Origin: Mesostigma viride
Lineage: Eukaryota > Streptophyta > Mesostigmatophyceae > Mesostigmatales > Mesostigmataceae
NCBI GenBank assembly: GCA_009746045.1
Contig: RPFO01000084.1
Location: forward strand, 1,356,176 to 1,420,175
Reading direction: 5' to 3'
DNA length: 64,000 nt
The position numbers and the translations under genes are program-made. How positions within the stretch are numbered: the stretch's first letter is position 1; each line of letters begins with the position of its first letter. The notes beneath the pieces were generated by a model. It was not told the DNA's origin. It ran no database searches and worked only from the letters and a program-made list of their open reading frames with translations. Of this stretch, positions 9,384-20,659 are shown piece after piece.

Positions 9384-10140
9384 TAATTAATTAGAAACAT
9401 AACTCCGTTGGGAGTACATGTAGCACATATCCCGGAGAAGGGGCATATGGCCTATAATACATTCTAGGCTACTTCCTGCAAGGGTGGGAATGTAAACGAC
9501 ACTTGCTCTAGGTGCACCAGGGCACCTGCACCCTCATGATCGATCACGCTATGCCCAGCTAAGGGGGAGCATGTCACGTGGGAGTGCACCACCATGGTGT
9601 CTCGGAGCTCAACCCAACTATGAAGGGGGGGCCGGCTTGGGGGCCGGAAGATCATCATGGCCGTATACAAGAGCTAGGGCATGGCTTCTCAACAGAGAGC
9701 GTCTCTCTGCATAGGCATAGCATGGCTTATTTCTTAATGCAACATCCATGGGGGGTCCCATTAGAGGCATGGCTTGGCTAAATTCTGAAGGCTGCCATCA
9801 TCGAATGGGGGCCATTATGGGCGCACATGCGCGTAGTGGGGGTGCAGGTGCCCTGGCGCACCTAGAGCAAGGGTAGCTTACATTCCCACCCTTGCAGGAA
9901 GTAGCCCAGAATGTATTAAAAGCCATATGCCCCTTCTCAGGGATATGTGCTACATGTGACTCCCAACGGAGTCATGTTCCTAATTAATTAATTAATTAAT
10001 TAATTAATTAATTAATTAATTAGTTAATTAATTAATTAATTCATTAATTAATTAATTAATTAATTAATTAATTAATGCGCGTAGGCCACATGCTAGGCTA
10101 AGCCTGACTAATCTACACTACTGGTATATATTCCCTAGAC
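9384..10140 (-). mobile_element. (TTAA)n-tailed short retroposon H3
   Basis: This is the most complete minus-strand copy of the short retroposon. It has tail TTAATTAATTA at 9384, hairpin ACTCC-GTTG-GGAGT, a body sharing GTAGCACATATCCC and GGGGCATATGG with H1 and H2, and a far end GGTATATATTCCCTAGACTGAG near 10140 that matches the end of H1 at 3995-4016. A further copy of opposite orientation (9837-10074) is inserted in it. No coding region is present. Confidence 0.6.
9837..10074 (+). mobile_element. SINE-like short retroposon S4 with long (TTAA)n tail
   Basis: A plus-strand copy starting TGGGGGTGCAGGTGCCC runs through TGTGACTCCCAACGGAGTCA into about 90 bases of TAAT repeats. It is flanked by the 10-base duplication ATGCGCGTAG at 9827-9836 and 10075-10084. 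Exact duplications plus a 3' simple-repeat tail show that it moved as a retroposon. Because the host H3 is its relative in the opposite direction, the region also looks like a 145-base inverted repeat. Confidence 0.72.
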
Positions 10141-10154
10141 TGAGGCATTTGGTC

Positions 10155-10390
10155 ATTAATTAATTAATTAATTAATAGACACGTGACTGTGTCACGTGAG
10201 CATAAGTCCTCAGTGGGAGGGGAACATGGGATGGAATGGATGGTGTAAGCTATCTACTAGGTCCTAGTTACAGGGGTGTGGGCACCGCGGCCCGAATCGC
10301 TATGAATGCCATACGCGGTCACACGCGGAGCCCCCACAGACTTGGGGGTGGTCTCCTTCATCACTACTTGCCATCTATCATTGCGTACCA
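10155..10390 (-). mobile_element. 3' fragment of the YADD-type LINE (LINE-Y)
   Basis: On the minus strand this carries the last codons of LINE-Y ORF2, its 3' UTR and the terminal hairpin GTCACGTGACNNAGTCACGTG, then a CTATTAATTAATT tail. The body is nearly identical to 10391-10620. It is a truncated copy inserted tail-to-head next to the larger LINE-Y copy. Confidence 0.65.
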
Positions 10391-10491
10391 TGAAGTAATT
10401 CATTAATAGACACGTGACTGCGTCACGTGACCATAAGTCCTCAGTGGGAGGGGAACATGGGATGGAATGGAGGGTGTAAGCTAATAATAAT

Positions 10492-12640
10492 CTAGGTCCT
10501 AGTTACAGGGGTGTGGGCACCGCGGCCCGAATCGCTATGAATGCCATACTTGGTCACACGCGGAGCCCTCACAGGCTTGGGGGTGGTCTCCTTCATCACT
10601 ACTTGCCATCTATCCTTTCGCACCAATGATGATCTGCCTCCATATTACAGACAAACCAGGAGGCTGCCCGGGTGTGAACCCGTCATGTCTAGTGTAGCAC
10701 ATGTCCATGCCGAGTCTATCACGAAAAGTCCACGGGTGGCGGCCCTGCCGCGCGCGGCCTGGGGCACGCCAGGTGAGGACATATCGCCCACCACTGAGGC
10801 TGGGCGGGCTTGGTGCCAGCTAGTCTATCTGATGTGTCTACCTGATCTGTGCGGGCCAGGTGCCCGACTAGGCCCATGCGCCTGTGCCTACTAATAATGT
10901 GGGAAACATAGGGCAAATCAGCGTACAAATCCTGAGTCATTACTAATGTGCAAACCAAAGGGGATGTTAAGGGCCTTGCGCAGCATCTTGGTGACGTTGC
11001 CGTCGAGTCGTTGCTCCAGCTCCTGCGTCGGTGTCCAGGTCTCGGCGCCTTATAGGTCAGGATCGTCAGAATGACGACCTTGAAGAGGTCACGCTTGACG
11101 ATCCGGGGTAGGGCGGGGTTGCTCCACCAGCGGCGGTGGTCATGGAGGTGCGCCCACGCCATGCCGATCCGTGTCGTCAGGTCGTCCTCGTAGTCGGGAA
11201 GCCAACTGCCGAGCAGCTTGAAGCGGCCTGAAGTAGGGTAGTTGACCTCGGTGTCGTCTAAGAGGCGGAGTGTGGGTGGGGGCCCTGCCATGCCGAGGGC
11301 CATGCAGGGCCTCCGTTTTGGGGCTGATTTCTAGACCAACGGCCCGAGCCTCGAGCGCCATGCAGTCCAGCCAAGGTAGGGCAGACTCCGGCTTCTCGAT
11401 GAGCGTGATGTCGTCGGCATAAATGAGGTCAGCTAGTAAATTCTGCTTGTTAGCCGGGGGCACGGCCTGCAATGCTAGCAAAATGGTAGACACCTCACGT
11501 GGCCCCCCCGCGGGACTGCGACCAGCTCAGCCTGGCCGGCACCTCCTGACGTGGGCCGGGCCCAGCGATGTTAGACGCCGCAAGGCCCGCACCTTCAAAG
11601 AACAGCTAGTAGAGAACATGGGGGGCCTAGGCCTCTCCGTGATTTGGAAGAAGATCATGGACAAGGCCAAGTGGGCCCAGGTCATAGAGGACAACGAGCC
11701 CCCCCCTGTGGGGAAGCGCCCGCGTGTGCACACCCGTGGGAGGCACGCCAGTGCTGTATAGATAGATGCTGTAGGCCGGTAGTAATGCTGTTAGATGGAG
11801 TCGGTAGCTGATGTAGATAGCTTAGACCGGTAGGATTGTATGCACCCACCCATCCATCCATCGGGGTTCATGCTCCGTGACTCCCCAACGGGAGCACGAG
11901 TCTAATTAATTAATTAATTAATTAATGCTAGCGAAGCGAGCACGTGCCTGGCGCATAACATAATCCACTACAATAATAAACAGGTACGGCGACAGGACGC
12001 AACCCTGCCAGACGCCGGTCTGCAGTGGGCATGGCGGGGTAAAGCCGTGTTGAGTGCGCACCGAAGTGGTCGACCCCCCATACAGCGTGCGGATGACGGT
12101 AATCAGGGGAGTGGGGACGCGAGCGCGAGCAAGTACAGCCCATAGAGCGTCCCAGAGGACAGAATCAAAAGCCTTGATGAAGTCGACGAAGATCAGGATG
12201 GCGGGAAACTCACCAGGCTGCAGGAGAGCGAATTCCTCGAAGAGGCGACGCGCGACGAAGATGGCCATGACAGTGTTGCGCCCAGGACGAAAGCCCATTT
12301 GACTTTCCCCTAGGTGACGGTCGAGAGCAGAACGAAGGCGGTTGAGGATCATGCGCATGAACAACTTGAGTGCGGTGCTCTGGATGCAGACTCCTCGGTA
12401 GTTGGCGGGGTCGTCAGGGTCCCGAACCTTTATTTTTGTACAGCATGCATAATACGGTAGCTGTGCTGCCACTCAGGAATCGGCGGCGCGTCGGCTTGCA
12501 GGATCCAGTTGCAGACGTCAAGCAGGAACCCCGTGAGCGCCGTCAGCTTAATCACCGGGGCGGGGAGCTGGTCAGGTCCAACGGCGGCATAGAAGCGGAT
12601 TTGGTCATACAGTGGTTTAATATGTTAATGCATGCTATCT
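10492..12640 (-). pseudogene. LINE-Y ORF2 reverse transcriptase (YADD), degraded
   Basis: Non-LTR reverse transcriptase. Visible motifs: NYRGVCIQSTALKLFMRMIL, QMGFRPGRNT, FVDFIKAFDSVLW, GVWQGCVLSPYLF and LLADLIYADDITLI, then the thumb (FKLLGSWLPD) and a C-terminal region (LVGHLARTDQVDT, then a W/P-rich tail ending HTPVTRT). Frame changes near 12440, 11300 and 10790, a stop near 10614 and the insertion at 11480 inactivate it. The nearest relatives in the window are the plus-strand copies at 17311-19512 (same motifs, roughly two-thirds identical). No C-terminal endonuclease is visible, and the N-terminal half is missing. Confidence 0.75.
11480..11923 (+). mobile_element. 3' end of a related LINE, nested in LINE-Y
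   Basis: This codes the last ~80 residues of a LINE-Y-like ORF2 (GRHLLTWAGP..., LGLSVIWKKIMDKAKWAQVI, ending RGRHASAV, stop at about 11761). A 3' UTR follows with CATCCATCCATC, then GTGACTCCCCAACGGGAG and a (TAAT)n tail. AATGCTAGC duplicates flank it at 11471-11479 and 11924-11932. Its 3' end is the part most like the short retroposons H1-H3 and S4. Confidence 0.75.
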
Positions 12641-12659
12641 GGTGGGTAATTGGTTCCAT

Positions 12660-12846
12660 TAATTCATTAATTCATTAATAGACACGTGACTGCGTCACGT
12701 GACCATAAGTCCTCAGTGGGAGGGGAACATGGGATGGAATGGATGGTGTAAGCTATCTAGGTCCTAGTTACAGGGGTGTGGGCACCGCGGCCCGAATCGC
12801 TATGAATGCCATGATACTTGGTCACATGCGGAGCCCCCACAGGCCT
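12660..12846 (-). mobile_element. LINE-Y 3' stub
   Basis: 187 bases of LINE-Y 3' end (final codons HTPVTRT, UTR, CACGTGACGCAGTCACGTG hairpin, TTAATGAATTAA tail) are flanked by the 10-base duplication TTGGTTCCAT at 12650-12659 and 12847-12856. It is a 5'-truncated insertion. Bases 12857-13631 downstream hold nothing recognisable. Confidence 0.75.
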
Positions 12847-13627
12847 TTGGTTCCATAGCCAACACCATCTTCCCCATATACCAAACATCGCCACCCACAA
12901 CGGGGGAATGCTCATCCAAGCAATTGGCCCAATCAAAATAAAGGATCCAGCAGTTGGTCCAATCAACAACTAGCAGCCAATGGGATCAGTTCCTTTCTTA
13001 TTATCCACGACTTGGCCACACTTCAGAATTGACCTTGGGATTCAGAAGACCTCCTAGTGGCTCTGTTTCACCGCATCAATTTACACGTAGACTCCGGTGG
13101 CTCTGAACGTACACAGATCCACAGATTTTTCGCGCATCAGCGCTCGGCAGCGTTTAGTTTACTACTTGCTGCTTGTCTCGACAAAATACACAGATCCGTA
13201 TGTATGGCATATCTGACCACAGGGCTGGACCCATAAAGAAAAGACTGAACAGTTTGAAGGTCCTGTACGTCCTTACAATAGTCCTTGTACCAGACAAACC
13301 ATCGCAGGACTATCAGATCTCACTTGCTGAAAAGGTACAATCAATAATCCCAATACTACTGAACTACTATAAAACAATAAATACATTACATGACCTAAGT
13401 TCCTTGCGTGTATGATGATTCTTCCTTCGTAGGCGATCTCTGGAACTCAAAAGTATCACTCCATCTGGATGTCACAGTCACTTTTCACTGTTACAGCGAC
13501 CTTGCTGATCTACTGGCCTATCTAACTTTCAAATTGTAGTTATTGATTTGTGGTTGTTCTATACACTACGGGCAGGGCCCTGCTGAGTGGCTCGGTTGCG
13601 ACCGTGGGAGGTGATGCGCGCCTTCCC

Positions 13628-13631
<4 letters not shown>

Positions 13632-13670
<39 letters not shown>
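13632..13670 (+). repeat. 39-base poly-G run
   Basis: Thirty-nine consecutive G residues are followed by CGCGGCGCG. Such a run can fold into G-quadruplexes and is prone to length error in sequencing and replication. No gene is recognised around it, and 13671-14425 also holds nothing I can name. Confidence 0.97.
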
Positions 13671-14425
13671 CGCGGCGCGTAAGCCTCGACGACACATTCA
13701 GCCACACCGTTTTTGTCCTTTGTGCATCTTCCTTAAAACAAAGGAGAGGCCTATAAGTCCCTAGCTGCTCACGAAGTGTGCGTGGGCTCCCCTGACGTTG
13801 TGCGTTCTCCGCCCCCCCTCCCAGCAAGTCCTGAGGTGCCGACCTGGTTGGGCAGGCCGCAGCCGGCCCGCATTCACTCCTAGGGCCTCATGACGTGTCT
13901 ACCTCAGTGGTTAGTGCGTGCCCAGTGCTAGATGTAATCAACGTTGCTGCATGGTGCTAGAATGAGTGGCACTTGCCCCAAGTATAATTTCTCCAAGCGC
14001 ACTCGCGCAGCATACCGAACCCTGAAAATTTATATTCGGGTGACGGTGCCATCGAGCCCAGCCCCTAACGTTGCCGTGAGCGTCCACGTCTTTCAGGACG
14101 GAGAGGATGAGAACCTTGACGGTCTAGATCCTGTTTCTCAAGCATGCCCAAGGGCTTGCATGCGCCACCCTGTGTAGGGTAGCACCACAGGACTGGACCA
14201 GGAGTGCCCATTTGGGTGTCGATGTCATCCTCACAGTTGGGAAGAACCCTCTGGCTGCATGCGCCCCCTTGACACGACGGAATATTTACTTCCCGGGAAA
14301 AGGAAAGCCCCATCTGGGCACCTGTACATGGGTTATTGATCGCATCTGGGCAGGCTGTTCAAACAGCGCGCGAGTTATGCAAGGGCCCGCCTGGATTGGA
14401 TAAATCACGCGACTCCATGGGTCCG

Positions 14426-15589
14426 TCAAGCGAGGCCCCGCATGAGCTTGCGTGTCGCTGGGGTCTTCAGCTCGGCCAACGCAGCCTCCAGCTGCTGGCA
14501 GATGTCCCTGAGGGTGGCGTAGTCCGCCTCCAGCAAGCATTGGGACGCTTCCCCGCCTTGAGACGTGTGCACCTCCAGCAGGTAGGAGGGGCATGCCTGC
14601 TTCCTGACGCTGGATACCCAACGACAGTTATCGATGCCAACAATGATGTCGCCCGCAGGTGCCACATGGCGACCCGGGTAGGCATAAGATGTCCCCAGAG
14701 ACAGCCACCGAGCAATGAACCACGAGGCAGCCAGCAACAGGGACTTTGCCAGCAGCATGTTTGGCCAAAGCTCGCACACTGCCCCCAACCCGGAGAAAAA
14801 ACACAGGGTCTCTGAACTAGATCAGCAGAGCGTACAGTAAGCTACTACAGTCCCCACTCAGCTTGTGAAAGACGTGTGAAGGTGCTATCACATGGCACAA
14901 AAACTGCGAACCAACATCAAAAAACTGCGAGCCAAAATCATCAAGGGCATCCAAATAACCAGCAAATGGGAAGTCCCCCGGACTTGACCTACCTCCGGCT
15001 AGCAACTTGCAGCTGTAGTCTCCACTCCAGGCCACGGAAGCACGGCATTGCTTCATGCCCAGGTGCATCCACGCCTTCACTAGACAGTGGCGGTTGCAGT
15101 TTGGCGACGAGTTCCGTGAAGCTGCTGGCATAAAATTTTGCGAGCTGTTCAGCACTCTGAGAGGCCAGCCCCGCCTCACCCACGCACACACGCAGGAAGT
15201 CCGTTTCCTGCAGATTTAGCGCAGCGGCCCGCAAAAAAAGGAAACACAGCCCCTTGATGGCGAGGTCGACGGACTCCGGGGTGACACCCAGACGAGACGC
15301 TGCTTTGCTCAGGCCTTTAGCGGATGCCAGCGCATTCTTCTGGATGCACCCATGGGCCATGGTCGCAAACTCGACAAGCGCTGCAAAGCATTGAACAACG
15401 GCGCATAACAAAGAAAGAAGATGTAGTCAACGTACGGTCTTTGCAGGAATGCCTCTTCCTTTGCTACGATGTCCAAGAATACTACCAACCTGTAAAAACT
15501 TAGTGAATGAGTCCCTTTAACTCACCATTCAGATCCAGCGCTGTCAGCAATTTCAGATCCCTTCTGTGTAGCTCCGTAAGGAGTGCCAT
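14426..15589 (-). CDS. COMMD2: COMM domain-containing protein 2 homologue
   Basis: Subunit of the COMMD ring of the Commander complex, which with CCDC22/CCDC93 and Retriever supports endosomal recycling of membrane proteins (known in animals). Three exons: 15589-15526, 15380-14993 and 14609-14426. Introns 15525-15381 and 14992-14610 have GT-AG ends and keep frame, giving 211 residues (human COMMD2 is 199). The N-terminal helical part reads MALLTELHRRDLKLL then ALVEFATMAHG. Then come SRLGVTPESVDLAIKGLCFL and the COMM domain with its conserved entry FRGLEWRLQLQVASR. The last exon ends ICQQLEAALAELKTPATRK, matching the family's final helix. This is the only clear cellular gene in the window. The start is the ATG that opens the alignment. 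Confidence 0.86.
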
Positions 15590-17310
15590 TGAACACAGAC
15601 GAACGCAGTGAATCTCCTTGCTAGGCCTATCGCCCTGATCCCGGTAAAATACCCTGTTATTTGCTATCGTATCCTACGGAGACATCTGACACTGCCGTTG
15701 GAACGGCTGTGCATATTCTGATGAGACTAATAGCGGCAGCGCGATCAAACCGCGCTGGCGTCTGATTCGCAACCGCGCACCGTTTGGGGCAGAAAGAGAA
15801 CGAATCAAGCATAGCCAGACACCTAAATGGACACAAACTTAGTGCTTCAGCAGGCTGCAAGCGTCAATTTCATAGATGCGCAAGGCTAAGACTTCACAGC
15901 TGTGTCTGCAAGAGTCGCCATACGACTGATCAGTCATCGCAGTGCGCTTTATGGTCTCAGCGTCACATACGTGATACGTGATTAGTGATACGTGATACGT
16001 CGATGTTGTTGTTGTTGTTGTCTGCGCAGTCAGCAGCAGAGATTACTCAAGTGGATACGTGATACGTCGATGTATGTAAATTTTTTTCGAAAAAAATTTC
16101 CTTACTCCATACTAAAGTGCAATTAGGTCTGCAGCCCGGTCCTCGCGAACCTTTGGGATCTCCTGCGACAGCCGTAGCGGTCCGTGCTGCTTGGTTGGAC
16201 ACTTGGACTAGTGTCAGATGCTGTCCTCTGGAATCTTTCGCGTCGGCGCCTTGGCCGATCCCCGCTGGTCCCAAAGTTGTCGGAAAAAAAAGAGTGACGA
16301 TATGAAAAGTGTCAGGCGTTAACTACTGGCTATATTTGGAATAAACGTACACCTATTTACCTGGAAAAGTGTCAGGCGTTTGGCGGTTACGAAATGGCGT
16401 GTCGTACCTCGTCGTGCTGACGAGTGTCCTTTTCCTTAAGTCGTGCTATCTGTGCGGACAGATTCCTTAAAGCGTGACATGTGTGCCGATTTGTTCGTTT
16501 GTTTTTTTGTAACGCTCGAGTCCACTTACGGACGCTTTGCGAGTTTCGGGTGGTGAACAAGTAAGCAAAGTTGGGGGCAACCCTTCAGGTGTTCACAACT
16601 AAGAAATGCTTGAAACAGGTGTTGGAACTAAAAACCGGTTGCACGATGAGCTCTGGAGTCGGTCGGGATCGACACTCCAGTGACTCCGCGGCTCGAGTGA
16701 GGCTGTCTTGCGTTCGGTAATCGGTGCGCTGATGCGGGATGAGGGAGGCGGGCGTGTGTACATGTTGATTGCGTCAGATGAGTCGCGTTCTCTTGTGCTT
16801 ATAGTTTGCCAGATATCGTCGCTGGAGCAAATGCAAGCGCACTTGATCTTGATCTTGATCTTGGCGGGTGGAGTTGATGAGGGCGCTGCTGATGAGGCGC
16901 GCATGATGACGCAAAGGGAGGTTGATGAGGCTCGTGGTGCCCTTGATGAGCACGTTTTGGAGGATGCCGTTGACGTGGCCAGAGAATGTGACCAAGCCAA
17001 CCGAGAAGATCGTCTGTGCCACTTGCGGCGCCACTGGTATTCATGACGACAAGTAGGGCACGTTTCTGACCTTTCTGCCCTTTTGTTTGGCAAGCTAGTG
17101 TTCGCTTGCACTCGTATATAATCCTTTCAACCAATGCATGTTTCAACTTATAATGCATACGATTCTCTCAACATGTCCCTGCAGCCACAACAACGAACCA
17201 CCTCAACCACACCAACCGTCTGGTAAACAACAATTGACACTCCAATTAAAACAAACAGATTCAGAAGACATCCCAAATACTGAAAAGCTCTCAGAACATA
17301 TATACAATCT
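15590..17310. other. Intergenic stretch with no identified gene
   Basis: Contains short direct repeats (GTGATACGT at 15965-16065; GAAAAGTGTCAGGCGTT at 16304 and 16364) and a GTTGTTGTT run at 16003-16020. A minus-strand frame at about 17038-16774 has strongly GC-ending codons (TIFSVGLVTFSGHVNGIL...) and may be an exon, but I recognise no family. Confidence 0.4.
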
Positions 17311-18590
17311 ATAGAAGGGCTCTGCTGCTGACCCCAGTAACTACCGGGGTGTCTGCCTCCAGAGCGCCGCGCTGAAGGTCTTCATGCGCATGATGCTGCA
17401 CAGGCTCCGCGCCGCGCTGGACCCACACCTGGGTGAGTCTCAGATGGGTTTCCGTCGTGGTCGTAACACTGTCATGGCTGTGTTTGTCGCGCGCCAGTTG
17501 ATGGAGGAGGTGCGTCGCCTTTGCCCTGACAGTTTGCCGCTGGTCTTCATTCTTGTTGACTATATCAAGGCCTTTGACACGGTCCTTTGGGAGGCTCTTT
17601 GGGCCATCCTAGCTCTGGATCGGGTGCCACCAGCGTTTATTGCTGCCATTCGTCGACTGTATGAGGGCTCACAGGCAGTAGTGCGGGCTGCGGAAGGCAC
17701 CACCCCACCATTCCCCCTTCACCACGGGGTGTGGCAAGGTTGTGTCCTGTCCCCATACCTGTTCATTATTGTCGTGGATCACGTCATGCGCCGGGCACGT
17801 GCGCGCTTTACTGCTCTTAAGGGGTTCGAGCCTGGCTTGGACATCCTTAACGAGCGCGAGCACGGCGGGGTTGGCACTGGCTACCGCCTCGCCGACCTGA
17901 TTTATGCGGATGATACCACCCTCATCGCGCGCCCCGAGCACATTCAGACCTGGGGCTGGACTGTCTGGGCCTGGAGGCGAGGGCGGTGGGGTTGGAGATT
18001 AGTGTCAAAACTGAGGCGATGGTGATTGGGGCCTCCAGTAGCCCACCGCTGCCGCGCCTGCTCGACGGGACGGAGGTCCCGTTCCGCGATCGCTTCAAAC
18101 TGTTGGGGAGTTGGCTCCCTGACACCGCCGACGATGTGGACATCCGCATCGGCCTGGCTTGGGCCAGGCTCCGTTCGCTCAACACCTACTGGCGCTCCAA
18201 GGGCCTGGGCGAACACCGCAAGCGCATGCTCTTCACGGTCCTCGTCCTCACGGTGCTCATGTATGGCGCCGAGGCGTGGACACTCACGCCAACACTGGCA
18301 GCTAAGCTAGACGGCACCGTTTACAGGATGCTCCGACAGGTCCTGAACGTAGGGTTTTCCTGAAGCGTAGGTCATTAGAGTCTTTGTATCAGGGTATGCC
18401 TCGTATTTCGGACGAGATTAGGCAGCGTAGGATAGCATTTGTAGGACACCTTGCTCGCACCAGCCAGGTCGACACCGCCCTTGGTCTGGCCGGCCCCCAG
18501 CGGCTTGGCCAGCCAGGGCGGCATATTTTGACCTGGCCTGGCCCCAAGGGCAATGATTCCAAAAAGGGTAGGGAAACATGCCACGAACTA
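17311..18590 (+). pseudogene. LINE-Y-like reverse transcriptase, copy E1
   Basis: A 5'-truncated LINE ORF2 starting at SNYRGVCLQSAALK. It keeps QMGFRRGRNT, LVDYIKAFDTVLW, GVWQGCVLSPYLF and LADLIYADDTTLI, then FKLLGSWLPD and a C-terminal stretch with HLARTSQVDTALG. The frame breaks near 17945 and 18355. It ends directly against copy E2 with no tail visible, so E1/E2 may be a tandem duplication and not two independent insertions. Confidence 0.78.
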
Positions 18591-19512
18591 CACTCAGGTG
18601 TTGCTGGCCGACCTAGTGGTCCCAGCCCAATTTGAACACCGCATCCACTCTCTCGACGAGCCTCCGCGTGCTGAGTGGCAGACGGCCATCCGCGTCATGC
18701 TGTACAAGAAGGGCTCTGCTGCTGACCCCGGTAACTACCGGGGTGTCTGCCTCCAGAGCGCCGCGCTGAAGGTCTTCATGCGCATGATGCTGCACAGGCT
18801 CCGCGCCGCGCTGGACCCACACCTGGGTGAGTCTCAGATGGGTTTCCGTCGTGGTCGTAACACTGTCATGGCTGTGTTTGTCGCGCGCCAGTTGATGGAG
18901 GAGGTGCGTCGCCTTCCCCCTGACAGTTTGCCGCTCGTCTTCATTTTTGTTGACTATATCAAGGCCTTTGACACGGTCCTTTGGGAGGCTCTTTGGGCCA
19001 TCCTAGCTCTGGATCGAGTGCCACCAGCGTTTATTGCTGCCATTCGTCGACTGTATGAGGGCTCACAGGCAGTAGTGCGGACTGCGGAAGGCACCACCCC
19101 ACCATTCCCCCTTCACCACGGGGTGTGGCAAGGTTGTGTCCTGTCCCCATACCTGTTCATTACTGTCGTGGATCACGTCATGCGCCGGGCACGTGCGCGC
19201 TTTACTGCTCTTAAGGGGTTCGAGCCAGGCTTGGACATCCTTAACGTGAAAGAGCACGGCGGGGTTGAGCCTGGCTACCGCCTGGCCGACCTGATTTATG
19301 CGGATGACACCACCCTCATCGCGCGCCCTGAGGACATTCAGACCAGTGGCTGGACTGTCTGGGCCTGGAGGCGAGGGCGGTGGGGTTGGAGATTAGTGTC
19401 AAAACTGAGGCGATGGTGATTGGGGCCTCCAGTATACTGTATACACCGCCGCTGCCGCGCCTGCTCGACGGGACGACGGTCCCGTTCCGCGACCGCTTCA
19501 AACTCTTATAGG
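18591..19512 (+). pseudogene. LINE-Y-like reverse transcriptase, copy E2
   Basis: Second copy, extending further upstream than E1 (VVPAQFEHRIHSLDEPP, AEWQTAIRVMLYKKG) and then nearly identical to it through YADD. It has a frame break near 19345 and a TAG in the FKLL motif at 19508, after which LINE homology stops. Bases 19513-19752 are AT-richer with CGATCGCG/TTTTTTGCGCG words and no identified feature. Confidence 0.78.
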
Positions 19513-19752
19513 GAGCTGGGTGGTCCCACGCGGAATGGGGTCATTTTTCGCGCATTTTGCAAGAAAAAAACGCTAGTTTCAATCGTCCGATCGCGTTTTT
19601 TTGCGCGAATTTGGCGTCCGATCGCGTATTTTCGAGCTAATTTGGTGTCATAATGCTTAATATTTCATGTCAATTTGAGCGTACATTCCACATCGAGAGG
19701 CTTGAAAGTTAGTAATTCATGTAAATTTTACGTGGAGAGACTCGACATCATC

Positions 19753-20277
19753 CTAACCTTTGTATAGGACGAGCACTACCAGCGCATGTCCAAGTGCTAA
19801 CTTCCCCTCAAGCTTTCGAGGGCCTCTTCCGTAATTTCGCTTCCGCGATCTGCTGTTCCGTTTTCGAGTTCCTCCTGACTTCTTATCGATCTCCTCTGCA
19901 GGCGCCCAGACTTCCACATCCTTCCAGCTCTTGCCATCCGTCAGCTTTACCACCTTCATCGCGTAGTCCAGCGGCATCCACAACAACTTGTTCTTCAACT
20001 TCCCTCCCTTCTCCCCCTCAGCGAAAAACTTAAATGCGACGTCCCTCCACTTGGTGTCGTATCCAGACACCTGCCCATAAAGCATGACGTCTTCTAGCTT
20101 GGCATACATTGGCGTAGCCGTATCCTTGTTCCCTGCTTGCATAATGGCTGAAGTCCACCCATCACACCAAAAGGCCTCTGGTGCTCCGAACCCCATTTCC
20201 CCGTCCATAAGTCTCATTTCCAACGTGGGCTTCTCATCATCCTCATCGCCCGCCTGACAGTCTTCCGCCCCCTTAGG
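19753..20277 (-). CDS. Hypothetical protein fragment, unknown function
   Basis: A frame open from 20277 to the stop at 19753, with first ATG at 20223. It starts acidic (EDCQAGDEDDEKPTLEMRL), has a compact middle with many aromatic residues (FWCDGWTSAIMQAGNKDT; YGQVSGYDTKWRDVAFKFF; WMPLDYAMKVVKL), and ends basic (KRNSRSRKRNYGRG). The mixed composition and codon use suggest a real gene or exon. I recognise no family. It may be continuous through introns with the Lys-rich coding region just upstream (20405-21290). Confidence 0.35.
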   Translation of the reverse strand, partial: PKGAEDCQAGDEDDEKPTLEMRLMDGEMGFGAPEAFWCDGWTSAIMQAGNKDTATPMYAKLEDVMLYGQVSGYDTKWRDVAFKFFAEGEKGGKLKNKLLWMPLDYAMKVVKLTDGKSWKDVEVWAPAEEIDKKSGGTRKRNSRSRKRNYGRGPRKLEGKLALGHALVVLVLYKG

Positions 20278-20659
20278 CTAGCTCCTCCCCTCCGGAAGTG
20301 TCAGCATGTACAGCCGCTGGTCCGAAGCCCACCGCCATGCACATTTGCCAAGCGAAGTAACTGCTCCACATCCTCCTTACCTGCGCGCAAACCGATCATG
20401 CCATCAACGCATGACTAAAATCGAGTTATAGTAGAAATCGGACTGCCAACCGTAAAAAATCAAAACACTCGACATACCAGAATTCACTCGCAGATTTTTT
20501 CTTACCCTTTTTGGCCTTTTCCTTCGACCTCTGCTCGCAGGTAGACCCCGTCTGGGGGTGGGGGGCAGGCGCCGGGGCGGGTTTGGCGGGCTCGGCAACC
20601 TTGGCAGTCTTCGCGGTCTTGGGTAACTTCTTGGAAGCAACGCGCTCCTTTCCCCCGTC

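Larger units (their letters stand above)
10391..12649 (-). mobile_element. LINE-Y main copy, 5' truncated, with nested insertion
   Basis: A minus-strand LINE whose ORF2 and 3' UTR run from about 12640 down to a CACGTGACGCAGTCACGTG hairpin and CTATTAATGAATTA tail at 10391-10425. It is interrupted at 11480-11923 by a plus-strand LINE fragment. Removing that and one copy of AATGCTAGC restores a continuous reading frame across the site. Confidence 0.75.

Noticed and set aside
9384..10074. A MITE with 145-base terminal inverted repeats
   Set aside because: The right arm has its own ATGCGCGTAG duplication and a long TAAT tail, so the symmetry comes from one retroposon inserted in an inverted relative.
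13550..13827. Coding frames through the poly-G run (poly-Gly or poly-Pro)
   Set aside because: They exist only because the homopolymer is open in all frames, and no conserved sequence lies on either side.
16774..17038. An exon of an Sm-like or other known protein on the minus strand
   Set aside because: Codon third positions look coding, but the sequence does not match the Sm fold or any family I recognise, so no product is claimed.
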